64,000 nt of DNA from Plantactinospora mayteni (GTDB lineage Bacteria; Actinomycetota; Actinomycetes; Mycobacteriales; Micromonosporaceae). Shown piece after piece: positions 35,517 through 43,702 of the stretch. The translations under genes were made by a program, and so were the position numbers. The notes under the pieces were generated by a model. It did not search any database. It was not told the DNA's origin and saw nothing but the letters and a program-made list of their open reading frames with translations. Position 1 is the first letter of the stretch. Each line of letters starts with the position of its first letter. The stretch is taken from the NCBI RefSeq assembly GCF_016862935.1, contig NZ_BONX01000029.1, positions 1-64,000 on the forward strand. The letters are read 5' to 3'.

Positions 35517-36061
35517 CAGGCGCGGGTGTGCTGCGGGGGGCGCGCGGCCGGGACCGGGGCTCGGTCTCGGTGGAGACCGCGATCCTCACCCCGGCCTTCC
35601 TGGCCCTGGTCGCGCTGGCCGGGGTCGCCGGCCGGACCGCCGTCGCGCACGAGGCGATCGAGGTCGCCGCGCACGACGCCGCCCGGGCCGCCTCGATCTC
35701 GCGTACGGCGGGCGACGGGCGGGACGCGGCACGGGCGGCGGTGCTGAGCCGGCTCGACGCGGAGGGGCTCGCCTGCTCGGACGAGCCCGAGTTGGACTTC
35801 GCCGGTACGGTCAACGGCCAGCGGGCCGGCTTCGACGAGGTGTACGTCACCGGACTCGGCACCGATGCCTCGGTGGTGGTCACGGTCACCTGCGACGTCT
35901 CCGTACGGGACCTGCGGATGCCGCTGCTGCCGGGGGTACGGACGTACAGCACCGTCGAGGCGACGTTCGCATCTCCACTGGACCGCTACCGTGGCCGGGC
36001 TCTCGGGTTCGGATTTTCCGAAGCGCCCACCACGGCGAACCCGAGTACTGGTGGTGCGTGA
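35513..36061 (+). CDS. second TadE-like pseudopilin
   Basis: 182 residues. RDRGSVSVETAILTPAFLAL again has the Gly/Glu arrangement of a TadE-type signal. The extracytoplasmic part contains GLACSDEPELDFAGTVNG and VTVTCDVSVRDLRMPLLPG, with two Cys likely paired. The final 25 residues (after VEATFASPLDRYRG) look unlike the rest and border an atypical DNA stretch that continues into the next gene, so the native C-terminus may have been replaced. Confidence 0.8.
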   Translation: MTGAGVLRGARGRDRGSVSVETAILTPAFLALVALAGVAGRTAVAHEAIEVAAHDAARAASISRTAGDGRDAARAAVLSRLDAEGLACSDEPELDFAGTVNGQRAGFDEVYVTGLGTDASVVVTVTCDVSVRDLRMPLLPGVRTYSTVEATFASPLDRYRGRALGFGFSEAPTTANPSTGGA

Positions 36062-36642
36062 TGAGCGCAGCGCCGGGTTCGCCGGCCACCTCGATGGCCA
36101 CCGCTTCCGGTCGACGTCTGTCTCCTCGACGAGCGGCGTCACATGGCGAGATCTTGACGACTTGTTCTCGCTCCAGCAGCAACAACTCGTCAAGATCTAC
36201 TTTCCCGGTGGTGCCGGCGGTCGGGCCGGACGCGGGGCGGGTCAGCCTGTTCCTTGCGGTCGCGCTGATCGGCGTACTCGCGATCATCGGGCTGGCGTAC
36301 GACGGTGCCGGCCAGCTCCGCACGATGCAGCGCGCCGACAACCTGGCGGCCGAGGCGGCCCGGGCCGGCGGCCAGGCGATCGACCTGGGGCAGCTACTCC
36401 TCGACGGCACCACCCTGCTGGACCAGGCCGCGGCCCGGACCGCGGTCGGCAACTACCTCGCGAGCGTGGACGGCGTCGAGCGTTGGGACGTGGACTTCGC
36501 GGTCGCCGGGGACAACTCCACCCTGACGGTCGACCTCGAACTCGACTACGACACGGTCTTCCTCGACCTGTTCGGTTTCGCCGACAACATCACGGTGCCC
36601 GGTACGGCCACCGCGACACTCCTCACCACGACGAACCGCTGA
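36058..36642 (+). CDS. TadG-like pilus assembly protein with atypical 5' end
   Basis: 194 residues as read from GTG 36058. From about residue 60 it is a normal TadG/TadE-like membrane protein: GRVSLFLAVALIGVLAIIGL helix, then RTMQRADNLAAEAARAGGQA. The first 50 codons are Ser/Arg/Thr-rich, lower in GC and include an inverted repeat at 36149-36198, so they are probably inserted or non-native sequence. GTG codons at 36208 or 36211, just after the repeat, would give a protein with a usual short leader. The stop is 15 bases before the LysM gene. Confidence 0.75.
   Translation: MMSAAPGSPATSMATASGRRLSPRRAASHGEILTTCSRSSSNNSSRSTFPVVPAVGPDAGRVSLFLAVALIGVLAIIGLAYDGAGQLRTMQRADNLAAEAARAGGQAIDLGQLLLDGTTLLDQAAARTAVGNYLASVDGVERWDVDFAVAGDNSTLTVDLELDYDTVFLDLFGFADNITVPGTATATLLTTTNR
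36149..36198. repeat. 18-bp imperfect inverted repeat, AT-richer, inside the tadG-like 5' end
   Basis: AGATCTTGACGACTTGTT (36149-36166) pairs with AACAACTCGTCAAGATCT (36181-36198) at 17 of 18 positions around a 14-nt loop. Its base composition contrasts with the surrounding coding DNA. It looks like a small dispersed palindromic element. No transposase or obvious target duplication is visible. Confidence 0.85.
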
Positions 36643-36657
36643 ATAGGGGGCATAGCC

Positions 36658-37875
36658 ATGCCTGCATCCCGGGCGGCCCGCCGGGCCGGCCAGTTCTGCA
36701 CCGGGCTCGGGGCGTTGATCGTCCTGATCGGACTGCTGGTCGGCGCGCCCCTGGCGCTGCTGGCGCTGGCCGGCAACCCGCTGCCGGACCACGTACCCGG
36801 ACTCGGCGAGATCGGCACCACGCTGACCAGCCGGGACGACGGTCAGCTCTTCCTCCGAGCGCTGGCGGTCGTCGGCTGGGCCGGCTGGGCCACCTTCGCC
36901 CTCTCGGTCGTCGTCGAGATCCCGGCCAGGATCCTGCGCCGGCCGGCGATCCGGCTGCCCGGACTCGGCCGCCAGCAACGCTGGGCCGCCACCCTGGTCG
37001 GCTCGGTGGCGCTGGTTCTGGCGGTCAGCCCGGCTGCCACCGCCGCCAGCACCGTCCTCGGGCCGACGACGACGGCAGCGGCGGCAGTGCCCCAGCCTCG
37101 GATGGCAGGGCAGCCGGGCATGGCAGGGCAGCCGGTGGCCGCAGGGCAGCCCGTGAACGGGGCACAGGTGGTGAGCGTGGGGCAGCCGGTCAGCGGGGAC
37201 GGGCCGGCGTCGGGGCCGGCGCCGCACTGGCTGGCGGCGGAGCCGGCGTCCGGACCCGCGCCGCAGTGGCTGGCCGGGAAGCCGCAGGAGCAGCCGGAGC
37301 CGGTCTACCGGGTGGAGAGGGGTGACTACCTGGGGCACATCGCCGGCCGCTACCTCGGCGACTTCGACCGCTACCCCGAGTTGGCCCGGCTCAACGAGAT
37401 CCGCGATCCGGACCGGATCCGGCCTGGCCAACTGCTGCACCTGCCGCCGGCCGCCGAGGACCGGGGCGCCCGCCAGCACGCCACCGGGCTGGTCGCGACC
37501 CCGCCGCCGCCGCCCGGCGGATGGCCGGAGAGCGTACCCGTGGATCCGCCGCCGAAGCCCCAGCCGGACGCACCGCAACCGGCGGCGCCGAAGGCCGGGC
37601 AGCCGGACGCACCGCAACGACCGGCCAGTCCGCAACCACCGGCCGACCCGCCGCCCGCCCAGCAGTCCGGTGGTGGTGGTGACGACGGCAGCACGTACAC
37701 GATCAGCGCCTCCCGGGCCGGTGAGGTGGAGGAGTTGAACCGGCCGCTCGCGGTCTCGGCGGTGATCGCGGTGGCCAGCATCGTCGGCGCGCAGATCGGC
37801 GCGGTCTTCGGGCTCAGAAACCGCTCGGGCCGTCGGCCATCGCTGCCGAACGGCCGGCACCGCTCGACCGGCTGA
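36658..37875 (+). CDS. LysM-domain membrane protein at the end of the Tad operon
   Basis: 405 residues. Three N-terminal membrane helices (residues 12-40, 68-88 and 112-130) are followed by a repetitive Gln/Pro/Ala/Gly region (MAGQP and ASGPAP units, residues 140-215). A LysM domain follows (YRVERGDYLGHIAGRYLGD, then IRPGQLLHLP, residues 220-270), a Pro-rich linker, and a last helix (LAVSAVIAVASIVGAQIGAV). LysM binds peptidoglycan, so it probably anchors or guides the pilus apparatus through the wall. Related actinobacterial proteins often carry a large C-terminal BTAD region, which is absent here. Confidence 0.8.
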   Translation: MPASRAARRAGQFCTGLGALIVLIGLLVGAPLALLALAGNPLPDHVPGLGEIGTTLTSRDDGQLFLRALAVVGWAGWATFALSVVVEIPARILRRPAIRLPGLGRQQRWAATLVGSVALVLAVSPAATAASTVLGPTTTAAAAVPQPRMAGQPGMAGQPVAAGQPVNGAQVVSVGQPVSGDGPASGPAPHWLAAEPASGPAPQWLAGKPQEQPEPVYRVERGDYLGHIAGRYLGDFDRYPELARLNEIRDPDRIRPGQLLHLPPAAEDRGARQHATGLVATPPPPPGGWPESVPVDPPPKPQPDAPQPAAPKAGQPDAPQRPASPQPPADPPPAQQSGGGGDDGSTYTISASRAGEVEELNRPLAVSAVIAVASIVGAQIGAVFGLRNRSGRRPSLPNGRHRSTG

Positions 37876-37908
37876 ACAGGAAGTACCGGGAAACCCGCCG
37901 ATCCGCCG

Positions 37909-38757
37909 TCAGGGGAGGCGGGTCTGTAGGACGCCGCCGACGACCCGGGTGGGCAGGACCTGCTGGTCGCTGCTGGCCGGGCCGTGCACCACCTCGCCGC
38001 CGTCCAGCTCGAACGTGCTGCCGTGCCAGGGGCACTTCACGCAGGTACGGCCGTTCTCCCGGACGACCTGGCCGGCGCCGAGCGGGCCGCTCTGGTGGGC
38101 GCACCGCTCCAGCATCACCGTCACGTCGTCGCCGTCCCGGTAGACCACGACCGCGATGTCGTCGATCCGGCGGGTCAGCAGCTTGTTCTGCGGCAGCGCG
38201 GACATGTCCGCCACCGCGTGCCAGCCGTCCTCGATCCGGCGCAGGTCCGGCACCCCCTGGTTGACGCTCGCCGCCTGCTTGTAGGCGAGGTGCCCGCCGA
38301 GGAAGCCGCCGCTGCTGACGGCGGCCAGGCCGAGGTAGCCGAGGGTACGGCCGAGGCCGTGCCGGCCGGTCAGTCGGGCGGCCAGCGAGCCGGCGTACAG
38401 TCCGATGGCCATGCCGTTGGCGAGCGCGTGCACCAGGCCGACCCGCTGCTGCTCGCGGGAGAGCGACCCCCAGTCGTTCCAGCCGGTGATCGCGGTGGGC
38501 AGCGCGGCGGCCGTACCGATCGCCACCAGCGTGGTGGCGGCCCGCCGCTGCTGGGGCATCAGGTCGAGGACCGCCGTACTGAACCAGGCACCGATCGGCA
38601 CCTGCACCAGCGCCGGGTGCAGGGGATGCCCGATCGCCACCCCGTGCAGGATGTCGCGCAGCCGCTGTGGGCGGATCGCCGCCGCGACGATCCGCTGGAC
38701 GCGTTCCGCCGTCCGGTCCAGGCTGGTCGCCTGCTCAAGTCTGGTCAAGGCTCGCAC
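37909..38757 (-). CDS. DUF2231-Rieske fusion protein
   Basis: 282 residues. Residues 35-170 form a DUF2231-type membrane domain (HGVAIGHPLHPALVQVPIGA, then four helices). Residues 180-280 form a Rieske [2Fe-2S] domain with both ligand pairs intact: CAHQSGPL (Cys, His) and CPWHGSTF (Cys, His). It is therefore a membrane-tethered Rieske ferredoxin, presumably an electron-transfer protein; its partner is unknown. Convergent with the LysM gene; the short hairpin ACCCGCC/GGCGGGT at 37893-37923 overlaps its stop and may terminate both. Confidence 0.88.
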   Translation of the reverse strand: MRALTRLEQATSLDRTAERVQRIVAAAIRPQRLRDILHGVAIGHPLHPALVQVPIGAWFSTAVLDLMPQQRRAATTLVAIGTAAALPTAITGWNDWGSLSREQQRVGLVHALANGMAIGLYAGSLAARLTGRHGLGRTLGYLGLAAVSSGGFLGGHLAYKQAASVNQGVPDLRRIEDGWHAVADMSALPQNKLLTRRIDDIAVVVYRDGDDVTVMLERCAHQSGPLGAGQVVRENGRTCVKCPWHGSTFELDGGEVVHGPASSDQQVLPTRVVGGVLQTRLP

Positions 38758-38864
38758 CGGCCGCGACTTCCCACTTCTGAGCAGGACAAACCCGATGTCC
38801 TGACGACCGGCCCGACAACCCCCCGAACGGGTTACCCGGACGCCCGCCGGGTAGACCCGCCCAC

Positions 38865-39911
38865 ATGCGGATCGCGATCACCGGAGCCACCGGCAACGTC
38901 GGTACGGCGTTGCTGCGCCGGCTGGCCCGCGAGTCGGACGTCGAGGTGCTCGGCATCGCCCGACGCTGCCCGCCGCCGGGCGCCGGACCGCCGTACGACG
39001 GGGTGCGGTGGCACGCCGCCGACCTCGGTGACCCGGGCTGCCTGCACCCGCTCGCCGAACGGCTGGCCGGGCTGGACGCGGTGGTGCACCTGGCCTGGCA
39101 GATCCAGCCCAGTCATCAGCGGGCGCGGCTGCGCCGGACCAATCTCAACGGCAGCCGGCACGTGGTCAACGCGATGCTGGCGGCCGGGGTACCGAAGCTG
39201 GTGTACGCCTCGTCGATCGGCACGTACGCACCCGGGCCGAAGGACCGGCGGGTCGACGAGGACTGGCCGGTCTCCGGCGTCGGGCGCTCCGGTTACAGCG
39301 TCGACAAGGCGGCCGTGGAGGCGATGCTCGTCGATGCCGAACGGGACTATCCGGTACTCCGGGTCACCCGCCTGCGGACGGCGCTGGTGCTCCAGCACGA
39401 CGCGGGGGCCGAGATCACCCGGTACTTCCTCGGCCGGTTCGCCCCGGTCTCGCTGCTGCTCCGCGCGGGCCGGCTGCCGATGGTGCCGAGGCACCGGCGG
39501 CTCCGGGTCCAGGTGGTGCACGCCGACGACGCCGCCGAGGCGTACCTGCGGGCGCTGCGCAGCGACCGGACCGGGGCGTTCAACATCGCCGCCGAGCCGG
39601 CGGTCGACGGGCCGCTGGTCGCGGCGGAGCTGGGCGGTTGGGCGGCGCCGCTGCCGCTGGGCCTGCTCCGGCTGCTGACCCGGGCCGCCTGGCGGACCCG
39701 GCTGGTACCGGTCGACGAGGGCTGGCTGGAGATGGGCGCGGCGGTACCGCTTCTGGACTGCTCCCGGGCGGAGCGGGAGTTGGGCTGGCGGCCCCGGCGG
39801 GACGCCCGGGAGGCGCTGCGCGACCTGCTGGCCGGGATCGCCACCGGTTCGGGGACGGCCAGCCCGCCGCTGCGGCCGACCGAGCGGGCCACCGGCCGCC
39901 GGGCGGCCTGA
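38865..39911 (+). CDS. NAD-dependent epimerase/dehydratase (extended SDR)
   Basis: 348 residues. The N-terminal Rossmann motif is ITGATGNVGTALLRRL, and the catalytic Tyr-Lys pair is in GYSVDKAAVE with Ser in VYASSIG upstream. This is the extended short-chain dehydrogenase family, acting on nucleotide sugars or related substrates. The C-terminal half is shorter and more variable, and the last 25 residues are low-complexity. Divergent from the Rieske gene. Substrate unknown. Confidence 0.88.
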   Translation: MRIAITGATGNVGTALLRRLARESDVEVLGIARRCPPPGAGPPYDGVRWHAADLGDPGCLHPLAERLAGLDAVVHLAWQIQPSHQRARLRRTNLNGSRHVVNAMLAAGVPKLVYASSIGTYAPGPKDRRVDEDWPVSGVGRSGYSVDKAAVEAMLVDAERDYPVLRVTRLRTALVLQHDAGAEITRYFLGRFAPVSLLLRAGRLPMVPRHRRLRVQVVHADDAAEAYLRALRSDRTGAFNIAAEPAVDGPLVAAELGGWAAPLPLGLLRLLTRAAWRTRLVPVDEGWLEMGAAVPLLDCSRAERELGWRPRRDAREALRDLLAGIATGSGTASPPLRPTERATGRRAA

Positions 39912-39997
39912 CCCGCCGCGCGGGGGTGGGCCTTTCCGGGGGTACGGGGCGCCAAGAGGCGCCGCCCGAACCCCGACGGATGGCACAGTGGAGCACC

Positions 39998-40357
39998 ATG
40001 GACCGGACTGGGGTGCAGGACTGGATCGCCGGCTACGAGCGGGCCTGGCGTACGCCGGGCACCGAACCACTCTCCGCGCTCTTCACGCCCGACGCGAGCT
40101 ACCTGCCGGGGCCGTACCGGGAGCCGGTGGTCGGCCTGCCGGACATCTCCCTGATGTGGGAGGCCGAGCGGGAGGGCCCGGACGAGGAGTTCGAGATGAC
40201 CAGCGGGATCGTCGCGGTGGACGGCAACGTCGGCGTGGCCCGGATCGAGGTTCGGTACGGCACCGGCGAGGAGTTCCGCGACCTCTGGATCATGACTTTC
40301 GCCGGGGACGGCCCGTGCGCGGCGTTCGAGGAGTGGCCCTTCTCGCCGCCCTCCTGA
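39998..40357 (+). CDS. SnoaL/NTF2-like protein
   Basis: 119 residues with the NTF2-like cone-fold pattern: helix DWIAGYERAWRTPGTEPLSA, then LFTPDASYLPGPY and later strands VAVDGNVGVARIEVRYG and FRDLWIMTF. Family members are small enzymes or ligand-binding proteins; catalytic residues cannot be assigned. ATG 39998 has GGAG four to five bases upstream, and an in-frame ATG at 39980 is possible. Monocistronic or co-transcribed with the preceding epimerase (86 bp apart). Confidence 0.75.
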   Translation: MDRTGVQDWIAGYERAWRTPGTEPLSALFTPDASYLPGPYREPVVGLPDISLMWEAEREGPDEEFEMTSGIVAVDGNVGVARIEVRYGTGEEFRDLWIMTFAGDGPCAAFEEWPFSPPS

Positions 40358-40435
40358 CCCGGCCCCGGACCCACCGCGCAGTCGTCCGGTACCGTCGGCC
40401 GCGACGGCACCAGCGGCGGGGGCGGGCGGTACGGC

Positions 40436-40972
40436 ATGACGGTCCGGGACCATCTCAGTGGCAGTAACAGTGGCGGTGGCGAGGTCCTCGCGGTGGGCCA
40501 GCCGGTGACGATCCACCTGGTCAAGGCACCCCGCCCGGACCTGCGCTATCCCGCATCGGTGCACTCCGACGACGGCACCCACCTGGTGGTCCGGGCGCCC
40601 TGGGCCAACGACATGGTCCGGGACATGGGCTTCGTCCGGTTCGAGCCGGGTGACGTCTGGACCGAGCACTACTGGCGGGACCGGTGGTACTCGGTCAAGG
40701 AGGTGTACGACGCCGCCGGCACGCTCAAGGGCTGGTACTGCGACGTGACCCGGCCGGCGACCGTGCGGGACGGCGTGGTGGTGGTGTCGGACCTCGACCT
40801 CGACCTGTGGGCGTCCGCCGACCTGAGCCGGGTACTCCGGCTCGACGAGGACGAGTTCGTCGCCAGCGGCCTGCCCGAGCGGGATCCGGCCACGGCGGCC
40901 CGGGCCCGGCAGGCCCTCGACGAGCTGGCCGAACTGGCCGCCGACGGCTTCGACACCCTCACCGCGCGCTAA
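40436..40972 (+). CDS. DUF402 family protein
   Basis: 178 residues. The DUF402 core is visible: DVWTEHYWRDRWYSVKEVYD, GWYCDVTRPATV and VVVSDLDLDLWASADLS, the last contributing conserved acidic residues that bind metal in characterised nucleoside di/triphosphatase members. A C-terminal helix (ATAARARQALDELAELA) completes the fold. A role in nucleotide hydrolysis is plausible by family but not shown. Soluble, no signal. Confidence 0.85.
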   Translation: MTVRDHLSGSNSGGGEVLAVGQPVTIHLVKAPRPDLRYPASVHSDDGTHLVVRAPWANDMVRDMGFVRFEPGDVWTEHYWRDRWYSVKEVYDAAGTLKGWYCDVTRPATVRDGVVVVSDLDLDLWASADLSRVLRLDEDEFVASGLPERDPATAARARQALDELAELAADGFDTLTAR

Positions 40973-41067
40973 CCGGCCCACGGCGCGGTAACCCGCGGGC
41001 GGCGCGCCACATGACTCCGCCCGCCGCGCGGTAACCCGCTCGCGTCCGGAGTGGCCGGGGCCGGAGG

Positions 41068-42051
41068 ATGATCGGCATGTCCGGGACGTACACCTCTGCC
41101 GTGGGCCCGTCGGGTGCGGAGCCGGCGCCACCGGGTCGACTCGCCGCACTCGTCGGGCCGGACGCGGTGCCGCCACCGCTGCTGATGTTGCTCGGCATGG
41201 TCTCCACGCAGGTCGGCGCGGCCATCGCCACCCAACTGTTCAGCACCACCAGCCCCGGCGGTACGACGGCACTGCGGCTCGGCTTCGGCGCCCTGGTGCT
41301 GCTCGCGCTGGCCCGGCCGACGCTGCGGCTCGGGAGACGCACCGTCGGGCTGGTCGTGGTGTTCGGGGTGGCGATGGCCGGGATGAACCTCGCCTTCTAC
41401 ACCGCCCTGCAACGGGTGCCGCTCGGCATCGCGGTCACCATCGCGTTCACCGGTCCGCTGCTGGTCTCGGTCGCGGCCAGCCGCCGGGTCCGGGACCTCG
41501 GCTGGGTCGTGCTGGCCGGGCTGGGGGTGGCACTGCTCGCCGGCCTGCTCGACCTCGGTGCGCTGACCGGCTCCAGCTCCGGGGGTACCGGTCCGCTCGA
41601 CGGTACGGCGCTGCTCTGCTGCGGGCTCGTCGCGCTGGGCTGGGCCGGATACGTGGTACTCGGCAAGGCGGTCAGCACCCGGGTCGGCGCCGCTCGGGGG
41701 CTGGCCCTCGGGATGGCGGTCGGGGCGGTCTGCGTACTGCCGTTCGGGGTCGCCGGCAGCGGGTCGGCGCTCTTCGACCCGTGGACCATGACGCTGGGGC
41801 TCGGGGTCGCGCTGCTCTCCTCGGTGCTGCCGTACTCGGCCGAGATGGCGGCGCTGCGCCGGATGCCGGCCCGGGTCTTCGCGGTACTGCTCAGCCTGGA
41901 GCCGGCTGTGGCGGCGCTGGTCGGGCTCACCCTGCTGCACGAGACGCTGGGCTGGCCGCAACTGCTCGGCATCGGCTGTGTGGTGGCCGCCTCGCTGGGC
42001 GCGATCACCGGCCGACCGAAGCACTCCGGCCGACCGGAGCGCTCGGGCTGA
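41068..42051 (+). CDS. EamA/DMT-superfamily transporter (RhtA-like)
   Basis: 327 residues with ten membrane helices in two five-helix EamA repeats. The first repeat begins at LLMLLGMVSTQVGAAIA and includes GGTTALRLGFGALVLLALA; the second includes LLSSVLPYSAEMAALRRMP and FAVLLSLEPAVAALVGL. The pattern matches threonine/homoserine exporter-like members, so metabolite or amino-acid efflux is the best guess. Start at ATG 41068 or 41077. Slight overlap of purpose with neighbours cannot be seen. Confidence 0.85.
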   Translation: MIGMSGTYTSAVGPSGAEPAPPGRLAALVGPDAVPPPLLMLLGMVSTQVGAAIATQLFSTTSPGGTTALRLGFGALVLLALARPTLRLGRRTVGLVVVFGVAMAGMNLAFYTALQRVPLGIAVTIAFTGPLLVSVAASRRVRDLGWVVLAGLGVALLAGLLDLGALTGSSSGGTGPLDGTALLCCGLVALGWAGYVVLGKAVSTRVGAARGLALGMAVGAVCVLPFGVAGSGSALFDPWTMTLGLGVALLSSVLPYSAEMAALRRMPARVFAVLLSLEPAVAALVGLTLLHETLGWPQLLGIGCVVAASLGAITGRPKHSGRPERSG

Positions 42052-42112
42052 CCGGAGCCGCCGACGACACTGGGGGATGCGGACCGGGTACCGGGGCGGG
42101 CATCCTTGTCCG

Positions 42113-42874
42113 GTGGGCGTACGAGTCGAAGAGAACGGTCCGGTGCGGACGGTCGTGCTGTCCCGGCCGGAGAGCAGGAACGCGGTGGACGGCTCGACCG
42201 CGCGGGAGTTGGCCGCCGCGTTCCGGAGCTTCGACGCCGACAACCTGGCCTCGGTGGCGGTGCTCTGGGGCGAGGGCGGCACGTTCTGCTCCGGCGCCGA
42301 CCTGAAGGCGATCACCACCTCCAGCGGCAACCGGGTCGAGCCGGACGGCGACGGTCCGATGGGGCCGACCCGGATGCGCCTCGGCAAGCCGGTGATCGCC
42401 GCCGTCTCCGGGTACGCCGTCGCGGGCGGGCTGGAGCTGGCGCTCTGGTGCGACCTGCGGATCGCCGAGTCCGACGCGGTGTTCGGGGTGTTCAGCCGCC
42501 GCTGGGGCGTACCGCTGATCGACGGCGGGACGGTGCGGCTGGCCCGGCTGATCGGGCAGAGCCGGGCGATGGACCTGATCCTGACCGGCCGCCCGGTGCC
42601 GGCAGCGGAGGCGTACGAGATGGGGCTGGTCAACCGGCTCGTCGAGCCGGGCGAGGCACGGGCCGCCGCCGAGGCGCTGGCCGCCGAGATCGCCGGTTTC
42701 CCGCAGACCTGCCTGCGCAACGACCGACTCGCCATGCTGGCCGCCGCCGGCCTGCCGGAGGAGGAGGCGATGCGTACCGAGCTGGCGTACGGGATGAACT
42801 CGCTCGCCACCGACGCCACCGAAGGGGTGGCCCGGTTCACCTCCGGCGAGGGCCGGCACGGGTCGTACGGGTGA
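42113..42874 (+). CDS. enoyl-CoA hydratase/isomerase family protein
   Basis: About 253 residues from GTG 42113. Crotonase-fold motifs: LSRPESRNAVDG, oxyanion-hole strand GTFCSGADLKAI and second oxyanion glycine region KPVIAAVSGYAVAGGLELAL, then DAVFGVFSRRWGVPLIDGG. The Glu usually needed for hydratase activity around this second region is not obvious, so isomerase or other crotonase chemistry is possible. It has no linked fatty-acid genes. Convergent with the pyridoxamine-oxidase-like gene. Confidence 0.88.
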   Translation: MGVRVEENGPVRTVVLSRPESRNAVDGSTARELAAAFRSFDADNLASVAVLWGEGGTFCSGADLKAITTSSGNRVEPDGDGPMGPTRMRLGKPVIAAVSGYAVAGGLELALWCDLRIAESDAVFGVFSRRWGVPLIDGGTVRLARLIGQSRAMDLILTGRPVPAAEAYEMGLVNRLVEPGEARAAAEALAAEIAGFPQTCLRNDRLAMLAAAGLPEEEAMRTELAYGMNSLATDATEGVARFTSGEGRHGSYG

Positions 42875-42896
42875 CGTCCGGGCGGAGTCGGGCGAT

Positions 42897-43481
42897 CTAG
42901 GCGGGCAGCGGCGGGAGCGGGAGCGGCAGCGCGGGCAGGCCGTCGAGGCTGCTCCCGACGTGGTCCTTCCGCTCGCAGTACGCGGCGAACTCCTCGTCGG
43001 TCTTCCGGCCGAAGTAGTCGGTGTGCAGCGTCCGTTCCTCGCGGTAGTCCATGAACGGGACGGAGTAGCCGCAACTGTCGCTGATCCGCCGCGCGGTGAC
43101 CAGCACGATCGCCCGCAGCCCCGGTGACCCGGCCTGCTCCGGGAAGTGCCGGATCAGCTCCGCCCACCGGGCATCGTCCCGGAACACCGCCTCGCCCCGG
43201 CCGTGCACCCGGACGATGTTCGGCGGGCCGTCGAAGGCGCACCACATGAGCGTTATCCGCCCGTTCTCCCGCAGGTGCGCGACGGTCTCCGCCCCGCTGC
43301 CGCCGAAGTCGAGGTATGCCACGGTCTGCTCGTCGAGTACCGCGAGCGACCCGGCGAGCCCCTTCGGCGAGAGGTTGACATGCCCGTCGGCGGCGAGCGG
43401 CGCGGTCGCCACGAAGAAGACCTTCTGCTCCTCGATGAAGCTCCGGAGCCTGCCGTCGATCCGGTCGTACGTCTTACCCAT
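42897..43481 (-). CDS. pyridoxamine 5'-phosphate oxidase family flavoprotein
   Basis: 194 residues. FMN-binding split-barrel features: VFFVATAPLAADGHVNLSPK, VAYLDFGGSGAETVAHLREN, RITLMWCAFDGPPNIVRVHG, and the C-terminal RISDSCGYSVPFMDY. This subgroup reduces small substrates or binds F420/FMN rather than making PLP. The last 15 residues are Leu/Pro repeats. ATG at 43481 opens the conserved domain; an upstream in-frame start at 43514 is less likely. Confidence 0.85.
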   Translation of the reverse strand: MGKTYDRIDGRLRSFIEEQKVFFVATAPLAADGHVNLSPKGLAGSLAVLDEQTVAYLDFGGSGAETVAHLRENGRITLMWCAFDGPPNIVRVHGRGEAVFRDDARWAELIRHFPEQAGSPGLRAIVLVTARRISDSCGYSVPFMDYREERTLHTDYFGRKTDEEFAAYCERKDHVGSSLDGLPALPLPLPPLPA

Positions 43482-43702
43482 CCGGCCATCCTCCCCCTGG
43501 TCAGCTCTTGCCAACCGTAGTCACGGCGGGCAACTCCCGGGGCCGGGAAGAGGGCCGGCGGGCCACCCGCGCGGTGAGCCCGCCGGCGGCGGGGTCGGCG
43601 TCCCCACCGCCGGCGTGCACCACCGCGACACCGGTGAGGTCGGCGTACTCACCGGAGCCAGCACCACCGCTACAACGGTGGCCACGACCGGCCCGCGCAC
43701 CG

